The notes under the pieces: generated by a model | Seen by the model: the letters and a program-made list of their open reading frames with translations, nothing else | Told to the model about the DNA's origin: nothing | Databases searched by the model: none | Source: Verrucomicrobiota bacterium | Lineage (GTDB): Bacteria; Chlamydiota; Chlamydiia; Chlamydiales; Rhabdochlamydiaceae | Reading direction: 5' to 3' | DNA length: 25,440 nt | Assembly: GCA_903970455.1 (NCBI GenBank) | Contig: CAJCIW010000082.1 | Location: forward strand, 1-25,440 | In this document: positions 14,495 to 21,548 of the stretch, piece by piece | How positions within the stretch are numbered: position 1 is the stretch's first letter | Layout of the letters: each line of letters opens with the position of its first letter | Position numbers and translations under genes: made by a program

Positions 14495-15372
14495 CTTTTT
14501 TTCAGGTTCTCTTCGAAAATCCGTTCTTGCTCATGGCCCTCGCTGCAGGGTTTGCCGCATCGTTTGCCAGCGGGATCATTGGATCGTTTGTTGTCGTCAA
14601 AAGGATCGTGTCGATGAGCGGCAGCATCGCCCACTCAGTCTTGGGAGGAATGGGGGTTTGTTTGTGGCTAAGGCGCACCTATGGGCTGGATTTCCTCACC
14701 CCTCTTCAAGGGGCATTAGCGGCCGGGCTTCTCTCCGCCCTTTTGATGGGGTGGATCCATCTCAAATATAAAGAAAGGGAAGATACCGTGATCGCGGCCA
14801 TCTGGGCGACGGGGATGTCGATCGGCGTGATCTTTATCGCGTTAACGCCGGGATACAATGTCGAGTTGACGAATTTTTTATTTGGAAATATTCTCTGGGT
14901 GAGCCACAGCGATCTTATCCTTCTTGTTTCACTCGACGTGCTGATCGCTGCGGCAGTCGCTATTTTCTACCGCCGCTTTTTAGCCATCTGCTTCGATGAG
15001 ACACAAGCGCGCTTGCAAAAGGTGCCGGTCCACACCCTATACCTCCTTCTCCTGTGCCTCGTGGCCATCGCCGTCGTGCTTCTGATTCAAGTCGTTGGGG
15101 CTATCCTCGTCATCACCATGCTCGCGATCCCAGCAGCGATCGCAGGAACGTTTACGTCCACGCTCGTACGGATGATGGGAATTGCCATCCTCCTCGGTGT
15201 TTTCTTTACATTATTTGGAATGTGCCTATCCTATGAACTTAACTGGCCGCCCGGCGCGACCATATCGCTTGTCGCTGCGGTCTTCTATGTTTTAAGTCTG
15301 TTTCGGAAGGGACGCCTTAAAATTACATATTGCAATAGCGATTCCAAAAGCTTTTCCAGGCTCCATGAGTAG
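14491..15372 (+). CDS. znuB: Metal ABC transporter permease (ZnuB type), 293 aa
   Basis: This is the inner-membrane permease of the zinc/manganese importer, ABC-3 family. About eight hydrophobic segments are seen. Family motifs are GSFVVVKRIVSMSGSIAHSVLGG near the N-terminus, FGNILWVS in the middle and QVVGAILVITMLAIPAAIA near residues 210-230, the conserved ABC-3 block. The C-terminal tail after the last helix is basic. It overlaps znuC by 4 bp. Downstream, in the same direction, comes rplU. I recall a comparable metal ABC transporter next to rplU-rpmA-obg in Chlamydia. Confidence 0.94.
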   Translation: MTFFQVLFENPFLLMALAAGFAASFASGIIGSFVVVKRIVSMSGSIAHSVLGGMGVCLWLRRTYGLDFLTPLQGALAAGLLSALLMGWIHLKYKEREDTVIAAIWATGMSIGVIFIALTPGYNVELTNFLFGNILWVSHSDLILLVSLDVLIAAAVAIFYRRFLAICFDETQARLQKVPVHTLYLLLLCLVAIAVVLLIQVVGAILVITMLAIPAAIAGTFTSTLVRMMGIAILLGVFFTLFGMCLSYELNWPPGATISLVAAVFYVLSLFRKGRLKITYCNSDSKSFSRLHE

Positions 15373-15442
15373 ACCCTTTCGTTGCTTTTTTCACTTTGGA
15401 CATTTTTTTCTTTCTTTTAGTACGCATAACCACTCCTATGAA

Positions 15443-15607
15443 TTAATAATGTTGATGAATCTTGACATCTTCCGGACGTACGGAAGTCACTCCATCCGTC
15501 GCCTCTTTGATCTCATCTTGGATAGGCGGATGACTGTTCTTACTGTGGACCTTGAGCGTCACTTTAGACGCTTTCCGCTTGTTCAACCGTTTGTTAAAGG
15601 GTTTCAT
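15443..15607 (-). CDS. Small basic protein, 54 aa, unknown
   Basis: The product begins MKPFNKRLNKRKASKVTLKV, strongly basic, then turns acidic (DEIKEATDGVTSVRPEDVKI). No family is recognised. Three features support a real gene: a strong ribosome-binding site GGAGG (15612-15616) four bases before the ATG; a promoter TTGATT-17-TATTAT at 15658-15686; and lysine-rich coding that is not an antisense shadow of another gene. It lies alone between znuB, which converges on it, and the rplU leader, which diverges. It could be a small nucleic-acid-binding protein, but that is only composition. Confidence 0.5.
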   Translation of the reverse strand: MKPFNKRLNKRKASKVTLKVHSKNSHPPIQDEIKEATDGVTSVRPEDVKIHQHY

Positions 15608-15657
15608 CCTTCCTCCGCACACATCTCCAGAGCCTTTCAATGAACCAGTTAATTCTT

Positions 15658-15686
15658 ATAATAGTTATAATTTAATTATTAATCAA
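15658..15686 (-). promoter_or_regulatory. Promoter for the 54-codon gene
   Basis: On the minus strand, TTGATT (15681-15686), 17 bp, TATTAT (15658-15663). A start near 15651 would give a leader of about 44 nt carrying the GGAGG site. The region is A/T-rich, so chance matches are more likely; the correct spacing and following RBS raise the support. Confidence 0.45.
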
Positions 15687-15795
15687 ATTATTTTTATTTA
15701 ATCTTACATTCAAAGCGCTAATTTTCAATAATATGAAAACTTATAAAGAATGAGATTCGAAAAGAGGAGGGACGGACAAAAGCTGGATTTAGGAT

Positions 15796-15825
15796 TTGAC
15801 TTTGAATCTTACCTTCACTTATTAT
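15796..15825 (+). promoter_or_regulatory. Promoter of the rplU-rpmA transcript
   Basis: TTGACT (15796-15801), 18 bp, TATTAT (15820-15825). Both boxes match the consensus at five of six positions. Transcription would start near 15832 and produce a leader of about 250 nt before rplU at 16082. Confidence 0.55.
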
Positions 15826-15830
15826 GCTCC

Positions 15831-16070
15831 CTTTCCTCTGTAGGAAAGCATGCATACCCGAACAACTTGAAAAATTGGGAATTTGACAACAAAGCGCCCT
15901 GAATTTGAGCCAGGCTTAGCCGGCGTGACTGCGGACACTTGCAAAAGAGGAAGGAATTGCTCTTTTGCAAGAGAAGCAGGCGCAACTTGAATAAGTTGTG
16001 TGATGGACGGGGTCGAAACCCATTTTTCAGGTTGTTTGGGGATAGACCATGCAATGATGCGACAACATTC
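15831..16070 (+). promoter_or_regulatory. Long structured leader upstream of rplU
   Basis: The 474-bp stretch 15608-16081 has no gene on the plus strand. Its first part holds the two divergent promoters. The rest contains a series of stems: CTTTCCT/AGGAAAG (15831-15848, loop 4); a perfect 12-bp stem CTTGCAAAAGAG (15938-15949) with CTCTTTTGCAAG (15960-15971) around a 10-nt loop; then an 8-bp stem of CGCAACTT with AAGTTGTG around GAAT (about 15979-15998); then GGGT/ACCC around CGAA (about 16009-16020). None has a terminator T-tract. Ribosomal protein operons are often controlled by such leaders, so autogenous control by L21 or another protein is possible. It matches no Rfam family I can recall. 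Confidence 0.5.
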
Positions 16071-16081
16071 GAGGAGGTCAA

Positions 16082-16393
16082 ATGTACGCGATTATTGAAA
16101 CTGGCGGAAAACAATACCGGGTCGAAAAAGACGATATTATCGACGTCGAACTGCTTGATGCAAAAGCCGGCGAAAAAGTCGAATTTACCAATGTGCTCTT
16201 TGTCAATAATGCGGGAGCTGTGAAAATCGGCAATCCCCGTGTGGCAAAATCTTCGGTCCAAGCCGAGCTAATGCAAGAAGTCAAAGGCCCAAAAGAAATC
16301 GCCTTCAAATACAAACAGCGGAAGCCTTTCCGCCGCAAAGTCGGCCATCGGCAACGCTATGCCCGTGTGAAAATTATAGAGATCATAGGTTAA
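16082..16393 (+). CDS. rplU: 50S ribosomal protein L21, 103 aa
   Basis: L21 is a large-subunit protein that contacts 23S rRNA. MYAIIETGGKQYRV is the canonical start, and the C-terminal block FKYKQRKPFRRKVGHRQRYARVKI is the family's basic rRNA-binding segment. A strong GAGGAGG precedes the ATG by 4 bases. The rpmA gene follows after 12 bp. The upstream leader is unusually long and structured. Confidence 0.98.
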   Translation: MYAIIETGGKQYRVEKDDIIDVELLDAKAGEKVEFTNVLFVNNAGAVKIGNPRVAKSSVQAELMQEVKGPKEIAFKYKQRKPFRRKVGHRQRYARVKIIEIIG

Positions 16394-16405
16394 GGAGATT
16401 GCAAT

Positions 16406-16657
16406 ATGGCACATAAGAAAGGTCAGGGTTCAACCCGCAACGGCCGCGATTCTAAAGCACAACGCCTAGGAATCAAAGCCACGGGCGGGCAGATAGTCAC
16501 CGCAGGCAGTATCCTCGTTAGACAACGGGGCACGAAATGGCGTCCTTGCAAGAATGTGGGGGTCGGCAGAGACGACAGCCTCTACGCTCTCATCGATGGG
16601 ATCGTCACGTACCGCAAAACCAACCGCACCTACGTCGCCGTGCTCCCGCAAGCGTAA
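16406..16657 (+). CDS. rpmA: 50S ribosomal protein L27, 83 aa
   Basis: L27 reaches the peptidyl-transferase centre with its N-terminal tail. The sequence [20 protein letters not shown], then [21 protein letters not shown], is canonical. There is no Firmicutes-type cleavable N-terminal extension. RBS AAGGAG lies upstream of the ATG. The paired position after rplU and before obgE is the common bacterial order. Confidence 0.98.
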   Translation: MAHKKGQGSTRNGRDSKAQRLGIKATGGQIVTAGSILVRQRGTKWRPCKNVGVGRDDSLYALIDGIVTYRKTNRTYVAVLPQA

Positions 16658-16680
16658 TACTATTCGTTTTTGTGATTAGT

Positions 16681-16717
16681 GCCCCTGACTATTGAAATTT
16701 CAGGGGCTTTTTATTTT
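16681..16717 (+). terminator. Intrinsic terminator between rpmA and obgE
   Basis: GCCCCTGA (16681-16688) pairs with TCAGGGGC (16700-16707), followed by TTTTTATTTT. The T-tract ends right at the obgE ribosome-binding region (AGGA, 16718-16721), 10 bp before its ATG. The stem would end the rplU-rpmA transcript and leave obgE dependent on read-through, or on a promoter that I could not see. Confidence 0.8.
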
Positions 16718-16726
16718 AGGATTAAA

Positions 16727-17743
16727 ATGTTTGTCGACTCAGTCAAAATCACTCTTCGTGCCGGCAAAGGCGGAAATGGCGTTGTCGCCTGGAGAAGGGA
16801 AAAATACGTTCCCAAGGGCGGTCCGGTCGGCGGCAACGGGGGCAAGGGGGGGTCTATTGTCTTTAAAACAGATACCCATGTCCCTTCTCTGGAAAGCTTT
16901 AGGAACCGACGCCTCATTAACGCTGAAAACGGCATGCCGGGCGGAGGGAATTTACAGAAAGGGCGCCATGGAAAAGACCTCGTTTTGACCCTCCCCTGCG
17001 GAACGCTGGTTAAAGACGCAGCCACCGGCGAGGTGCTCTTCGATTTTACCGACATCGATCAAGAATTTTTGATTTGTAAGGGGGGAAAAGGGGGGAAAGG
17101 GAACCACTGCTTTAAGTCCCCTACGCATCAAGCTCCCAACATTTGCACCCCCGGCACGGAAGGGGAAACGCGCGAGATCGAGCTCGAGCTCAAATTGATC
17201 GCCGATGTCGGCCTGATCGGCATCCCGAACGCCGGGAAGTCGACCCTCATGTCGAAGATCACATACGTCCAGGTCAAAATCGGCGCTTATCCCTTCACAA
17301 CGCTCCACCCTAATTTAAGCTATATCCAGTATCCCGATCGTACACGACTCCTCGTTGCCGATATCCCGGGGATCATTGAAAACGCTCATCTGAACAAAGG
17401 GCTCGGGCTTGCCTTTTTAAGGCATATCGAACGCTCCTCCGTTCTTCTCTTCGTGATCGATGTGTCCGGCTTTGAAGGGAGAGATCCCCTGGACGACTTT
17501 AAAGTGCTGCAGAATGAAATCAGGACCTACCAGCCGGAAATGCTAGACAGACCTTTTCTCGTCGCTTTGAATAAAATCGATCAGGAGGGCGCTGAAGAGC
17601 ATTTGAAGAACTTCTATCAAAATTACCCATTCCCCAAAGAAACGCTCTTTCCCATCTCCGCGATACGCGGGGAAGGATTACCCCTCCTAAAAGAGGCGCT
17701 AAAGAGACTCGTCGGTGAAAAACTTCCCCCCAAGCCCGCTTAG
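16727..17743 (+). CDS. obgE: GTPase Obg (ObgE/CgtA), 338 aa
   Basis: Obg is an essential GTPase acting in 50S assembly and stress control. The N-terminal glycine-rich Obg fold shows GKGGNGVVAWRREKYVPKGGP and GGNGGKGG. The G domain has G1 GIPNAGKSTL, switch/G3 ADIPGIIENAH, G4 NKID and G5 SAI. No C-terminal OCT extension is present. The ATG at 16727 (MFVDSVKITLRAGKGG) is the family start; the in-frame upstream codons from 16679 lie in the terminator hairpin and are rejected. A terminator just upstream separates it from rplU-rpmA. Confidence 0.97.
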   Translation: MFVDSVKITLRAGKGGNGVVAWRREKYVPKGGPVGGNGGKGGSIVFKTDTHVPSLESFRNRRLINAENGMPGGGNLQKGRHGKDLVLTLPCGTLVKDAATGEVLFDFTDIDQEFLICKGGKGGKGNHCFKSPTHQAPNICTPGTEGETREIELELKLIADVGLIGIPNAGKSTLMSKITYVQVKIGAYPFTTLHPNLSYIQYPDRTRLLVADIPGIIENAHLNKGLGLAFLRHIERSSVLLFVIDVSGFEGRDPLDDFKVLQNEIRTYQPEMLDRPFLVALNKIDQEGAEEHLKNFYQNYPFPKETLFPISAIRGEGLPLLKEALKRLVGEKLPPKPA

Positions 17744-17781
17744 TGGTCCTTGACAAAAATTCTTGGAGCAATTGCGGCGTC

Positions 17782-17907
17782 TTAACTTGCGAAGCCTATG
17801 GCAGATTCAAGAGGACACCTCATTCGATAGAACCAATTAGGATTTACCGCTCAGTCTAATCGAGATAGAGAGGCGTCTTGGGAGGCAGATATAGGAGTTA
17901 AACTGAT
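17782..17907 (-). pseudogene. Collapsed third copy of the ankyrin/methyltransferase paralogue
   Basis: Read on the minus strand, this begins ATC where the paralogues have ATG, then ISLTPISAS...LSRLD followed by TGA. The neighbouring gene starts MSLTAIST...VYLDW, so TGG has become TGA. The same frame then jumps straight to AVNPNWFYRMRCPLESAIG, matching the ankyrin segment PVNPEWFYGIRSPLTSAIQ of the neighbour near residue 430, and ends at TAA. So the first 18 codons are joined in frame to an ankyrin segment, with about 400 codons lost. The 9-bp spacer to the next gene is of the same length and sequence type (AGGGTTTTAT) as that between the two intact copies. Confidence 0.8.
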
Positions 17908-17916
17908 AAAACCCTG

Positions 17917-19662
17917 TTAACTCTCGTAACCAAATTGATAGTGTTCGGCGACTTTGAATTTTACGTCGGTTTTTTCTTTATTGTAAGGAACAGCTTTGTA
18001 ACCGTTGAGGTCGAGATAAGCCGGCCATTCCCCTTCTGCTAAAAGACGGGTGCTAGGGTTAATATCGCATAGGATGAGTTTTGGGTTTGTATTCTGCTCA
18101 TGGGGATGATCGTACAGGATTCCTTCGCTCCCATTGTAATGAAGAACGACGCAATTGCCTTCTTCGATCCAGCGAAAAACTTGCGCGAAGCCGCTTGCAT
18201 TGCCTTTTTTGGAAGGGATGAGGCCTTTCTGCCGAAGAGTCACAAAAGCAGGATCTCGAAGGTCTTGATGATCATCTTCGGAAACTTCTACGCCATTTTT
18301 AATTAAGATTTCCACAGCTGTGTAATTTTTAGCTTGAATGGCAGACGTAAGCGGACTTCTTATTCCGTAGAACCACTCAGGATTTACCGGAGCACCGGCA
18401 TCGATCAAAGCCTGTACAAATACCCCCTCTCTGTCCCAAAAGGCAGCTTCATTTAATGCTGCGCGTTTTTTCCCATTGCAAAGATCGATGTTCGCCCCTC
18501 GGTCGAGGAGAAGTTGAAATACCTTAAAGCATTTATTCTGGATGGCCAGATGTAGAGGCGTGCATCCGCTGGTATCCGATTCATTGATATCATCCCCTTT
18601 TTTCAACAGCTCTTCCACAGCATCCACATCGTCGCGTATCACAACTTGATGGAGCGGAGGCTGCATCAGATGATCCTGTTTTGCATGCATGGGCTTCCAG
18701 GTTAAATCCCTTGACTCTAGCAGACCATTTTGTTTGAGCTGCTCATACATCGCCTTGTCGCCAGTCACAACACTTAGTTCACCATTATATATACGAAACT
18801 CTTCCCGATCATCCGGTTGAAGTTCCCGTTTAAAGCGTGTGACATTTTCAGATCCGATTTGCCATCCCTTTACAGGATAAGAGCTGCCGCTGTAGCTCAT
18901 CGGGATCCGGCAAGGGTTTTCATCGGGTCTTCGGAGAATAAAGTGATTTAATGAACGGCACTGATCAAAATATTGCGTCAAAAATGGAGCTTTTGTATCT
19001 AAAAAAAGCCGGGTTATGGATAGGTTGAAGTCACCGACGTCGCCCATTTCCTCCTCATTCCGTAAGAAAAAGAACCCGTCCACTAGGAAATAGCCGGTTT
19101 TTGGGCGCAATAAATTGACCGTTTGCAGGAACGTTCCAACAGAATCGTTCAAATGGCGGAAGCACCAATGGGAAATGGCGACATCCACTTTATTTTCAAG
19201 ATCCAGCCCCTCTCCCTTGAACTTGGCGAATAGCTCTTCAACTTTAAAAGCTCCGAAGTTGTAGATTTTGCACCGCTCTGTTTCAATGAAACGTTGGCCC
19301 CAATAGCTTTCTCCCCTTACACCGACGATGTGGACTTTAATATCCTTGGGAAGGTCTGTTTGTTTTTCAATGAAATCAGCAACACCCGTGTTCCATTGAA
19401 AATTTCCTGCGCCGATATCCAAGACATAGAAGTCTTTTCGATGGGGGTAGGCGTCCACTATAGTTTTTTTCAACAACTTGAGTTCATTGACTCCGCAAAT
19501 CCTATAAGAATCATCGCCATTATATACACCCCATCCGCTTTCTGACAGTATTGCCAGGTTCTGAAACGAAGTGTTGATACTGGATTTGAGCTCTTCCGGG
19601 CGCTCACTCCAATCGAGATAGACGGGAGTCTTGGGAGGAGTAGAGATAGCAGTTAAACTCAT
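17917..19662 (-). CDS. Methyltransferase-like/ankyrin-repeat protein, copy A, 581 aa
   Basis: The N-terminal third resembles a class I SAM-dependent methyltransferase: motif I FYVLDIGAGNFQW near residue 80, then DVAISHWCFRHLND near residue 160 and an LLRPKTGYFLVDGFFF strand. The middle (about 335-465) carries ankyrin repeats, including the canonical GCTPLHLAIQNKCFKVFQLLLDRGANID. The last 90 residues form a third conserved domain with no match I know (VFRWIEEGNCVVLHYNG...LCDINPSTRLLAEGEW). No signal peptide or membrane span is seen. It is paralogous to copy B over its full length and lies 9 bp after it. Ankyrin proteins of this sort in intracellular bacteria are often secreted effectors; that role is inference. 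Catalysis is unproven. Confidence 0.85.
   Translation of the reverse strand: MSLTAISTPPKTPVYLDWSERPEELKSSINTSFQNLAILSESGWGVYNGDDSYRICGVNELKLLKKTIVDAYPHRKDFYVLDIGAGNFQWNTGVADFIEKQTDLPKDIKVHIVGVRGESYWGQRFIETERCKIYNFGAFKVEELFAKFKGEGLDLENKVDVAISHWCFRHLNDSVGTFLQTVNLLRPKTGYFLVDGFFFLRNEEEMGDVGDFNLSITRLFLDTKAPFLTQYFDQCRSLNHFILRRPDENPCRIPMSYSGSSYPVKGWQIGSENVTRFKRELQPDDREEFRIYNGELSVVTGDKAMYEQLKQNGLLESRDLTWKPMHAKQDHLMQPPLHQVVIRDDVDAVEELLKKGDDINESDTSGCTPLHLAIQNKCFKVFQLLLDRGANIDLCNGKKRAALNEAAFWDREGVFVQALIDAGAPVNPEWFYGIRSPLTSAIQAKNYTAVEILIKNGVEVSEDDHQDLRDPAFVTLRQKGLIPSKKGNASGFAQVFRWIEEGNCVVLHYNGSEGILYDHPHEQNTNPKLILCDINPSTRLLAEGEWPAYLDLNGYKAVPYNKEKTDVKFKVAEHYQFGYES
19112..19203. repeat. 92-bp segment identical to 20849-20940 (in copy A)
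   Basis: Every base from AAATTGACCG to TTCAAGATC matches the same position in copy B, although the flanking sequence differs every few bases. It encodes the conserved methyltransferase block around VDVAISHWCFRHL. The absence of even synonymous change is compatible with recent gene conversion. Confidence 0.85.
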
Positions 19663-19671
19663 AAAACCCTC

Positions 19672-21402
19672 TTAACTCTGATAACCAAATCGATAGTGTT
19701 CGACGACATTAAATTTTGTGTCGGTTTTTTCTTTATTTTCAGCGGAAGGTTTGTAACCTTTATATTCTAAAAAGGAGGGCCATTCCCCTTCTGCTAAAAG
19801 ATTCGTGTCAGGGTTGATATCGCACATGATCAGTTTTGGGTTTGTATTCTGTTCATTGGGATAATCGTACAGGATTCCTTCTCTGCCGTCGTAATGGAGG
19901 AGAACGGAATTACCTTCTTTGATCCAGCGAAAAACTTGCTCGAAGCCGTTTTCGTTCTCTTTCGAAGGGAGAATGGGGTTCTGCGGAAGGATCTTTTGAA
20001 GCTCTGGCTGATCATCTTCGGAAATTTCTACGCCATTTTTAATCAAGATTTCCACAGCTTTGAAATTTTTAGCTTCAATGGCAGAAGTAAGAGGGCGTCT
20101 CATCCCCCAGAACCACTCTGGATTTACCCGAGCGCCGGCATCGATCAAAGTCTGTACAAATCTACCCTCTCTGTCCCAAAAGGCTGCTTCATTTAATGCT
20201 GAGCGTTTTTTCCCGTTGCAAAGATCGATTTTGGCCCCCCGTTTGAGGAGAAGTTGAAATACCCTAAAGCATTTATTCTGGATGGCGAGATGTAGGGGGG
20301 TGCATCCGTCAGCATCCGATTCATTGATATCATGTCGTTCTTCCAATAGCTTTTCCACTGCATCTACATCGTCGCCTATTACAACTTGATGGAGCAGGGG
20401 GCGCATCAGAGAATCGTCTTTTCTATGCATAGGCATCCAGGTTAAATCCCTGCGATCTAGCGCTCCATTTTGTTTGAGCTGCTCATACATCGCCTTATCG
20501 CCGGTCACAACACCTAGTTCACCCTCATACGTACGAAACCCTTCCTGATCATCCGGCTGAGGTTCCCGCTTAAAGCGGGTGACATTTTGAGACCCGATTT
20601 GCCATCCATCTCCGGTATAACAGCTGCCGATATAGCTCATCGGGATCCGGCAAGGGTTTTCATCGGGTCTTCTCAAAATAAAGTGATCTAATGAACGCAT
20701 ATTATTGCAATATTGCGTCAAAAATGGGGCTTTAGTATCTAAGAAAAGCTGGATCAACAATCGATTAGTATCATAATCTTCCATTCGGCCCTCATTGCGT
20801 AAGAAAAAGAAACCATCCACTAGGATATAGCCGGTCTTTGGCCGCAACAAATTGACCGTTTGCAGGAACGTTCCAACAGAATCGTTCAAATGGCGGAAGC
20901 ACCAATGGGAAATGGCGACATCCACTTTATTTTCAAGATCAGGTCCCTTTTCCTTGAATTTGTCAAATAGCTCTTCAACTTTAAAAGCACCCAAGTTGTA
21001 GATTTTGCACCGGTCTGTTTCAACGACACGCGGGCCCCAATAGCTTTCTCCCCTTATACCCACAATGTGGACTTTAATATCCTTGGGAAGGTCTGTTTGT
21101 TTCTCAATGAAATCAGCAAGGGCTTTGCCCCATTGAAAATTACCGGCGCCGATATCCAAGACATAAAAGTCTTTTCGATCAGGGTAGGCATCTAATATAG
21201 ATTTTTTTAACAACATTCGTTCGTCGACTCCGCAAATCCCATAAAAATTGAGACCATTAAAGGTCTGCCAGGAGCTTTCAGAGAATTGTGTCAGTTTCTC
21301 AAAAGATTGGTTAACCTCCCTTTTGAGGCTTTCTGGACGGTTGTTCCAGTCGAGCCACGCTGGCTGACTTATTAAGGATTTATTCGAAATCGACGTTGCC
21401 AT
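19672..21402 (-). CDS. Methyltransferase-like/ankyrin-repeat protein, copy B, 576 aa
   Basis: It has the same three-part architecture as copy A. The SAM-binding-like motif VLDIGAGNFQW is at 81-91, with DVAISHWCFRHL at 161-172. The ankyrin region is about 336-465, with GCTPLHLAIQNKCFRVFQLLLKRGAKID at 366-393. The C-terminal domain is about 490-576. By eye the two copies agree at most positions throughout, with the N-terminal 30 residues and the region near 205-240 most divergent. The ATG at 21402 has GAGGGG five bases upstream and a promoter at 21433-21461, so this gene probably leads transcription of the tandem pair. It is divergent from the PARG-like gene. A host-directed role is suggested by architecture and context only. 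Confidence 0.85.
   Translation of the reverse strand: MATSISNKSLISQPAWLDWNNRPESLKREVNQSFEKLTQFSESSWQTFNGLNFYGICGVDERMLLKKSILDAYPDRKDFYVLDIGAGNFQWGKALADFIEKQTDLPKDIKVHIVGIRGESYWGPRVVETDRCKIYNLGAFKVEELFDKFKEKGPDLENKVDVAISHWCFRHLNDSVGTFLQTVNLLRPKTGYILVDGFFFLRNEGRMEDYDTNRLLIQLFLDTKAPFLTQYCNNMRSLDHFILRRPDENPCRIPMSYIGSCYTGDGWQIGSQNVTRFKREPQPDDQEGFRTYEGELGVVTGDKAMYEQLKQNGALDRRDLTWMPMHRKDDSLMRPLLHQVVIGDDVDAVEKLLEERHDINESDADGCTPLHLAIQNKCFRVFQLLLKRGAKIDLCNGKKRSALNEAAFWDREGRFVQTLIDAGARVNPEWFWGMRRPLTSAIEAKNFKAVEILIKNGVEISEDDQPELQKILPQNPILPSKENENGFEQVFRWIKEGNSVLLHYDGREGILYDYPNEQNTNPKLIMCDINPDTNLLAEGEWPSFLEYKGYKPSAENKEKTDTKFNVVEHYRFGYQS
20849..20940. repeat. 92-bp segment identical to 19112-19203 (in copy B)
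   Basis: This is the partner of the identical segment in copy A, at the corresponding position of the paralogue and 1737 bp away in direct orientation. It is long enough to support homologous recombination between the copies, which would delete one gene equivalent. Confidence 0.85.
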
Positions 21403-21432
21403 AAGGACCCCTCAGCAAATTTTTTATATAAT

Positions 21433-21461
21433 ATAATAGAGAATTAATTAATTAGATTCAA
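21433..21461 (-). promoter_or_regulatory. Promoter of the ankyrin/methyltransferase pair
   Basis: On the minus strand, TTGAAT (21456-21461), 17 bp, TATTAT (21433-21438). A start near 21426 gives a leader of about 25 nt with GAGGGG before the ATG at 21402. The surroundings are A/T-rich, which lowers specificity. Confidence 0.5.
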
Positions 21462-21481
21462 GTTAAATTATTTTATTACAA

Positions 21482-21510
21482 TTGTCTTTAAACTAATGCA
21501 ATACTAGAAT
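21482..21510 (+). promoter_or_regulatory. Promoter of the PARG-like gene
   Basis: TTGTCT (21482-21487), 17 bp, TAGAAT (21505-21510). A start near 21517 gives a leader of about 32 nt with AGAGG (21536-21540) eight bases before the ATG at 21549. It is back to back with the minus-strand promoter in the same 146-bp gap. Confidence 0.5.
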
Positions 21511-21548
21511 AGAAGTTCAATAATTCACTCTATACAGAGGTATCCAAC

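Noticed and set aside
15365..15643. 92-codon plus-strand frame after znuB
   Set aside because: It overlaps the opposite-strand 54-codon gene, which has a better RBS, promoter and composition; no RBS or similarity supports the plus frame.
15938..15971. 12-bp hairpin as an IS end, SRP RNA or tmRNA part
   Set aside because: No transposase, SRP-core motif, tmRNA acceptor or T-arm sequence accompanies it; a leader structure is the simpler reading.
15815..16261. 148-codon minus-strand frame over the rplU leader and rplU
   Set aside because: It is antisense to L21, and no RBS or family similarity was found.
16679..16726. Upstream in-frame start for obgE
   Set aside because: These codons form the rpmA terminator hairpin and are not part of the Obg family N-terminus.
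17749..17754. Perfect TTGACA after obgE as a promoter
   Set aside because: No acceptable -10 box at 16-19 bp, and no gene on the plus strand downstream.
17917..21402. The tandem copies as an assembly duplication
   Set aside because: The copies differ throughout at DNA and protein level, so they are real paralogues.
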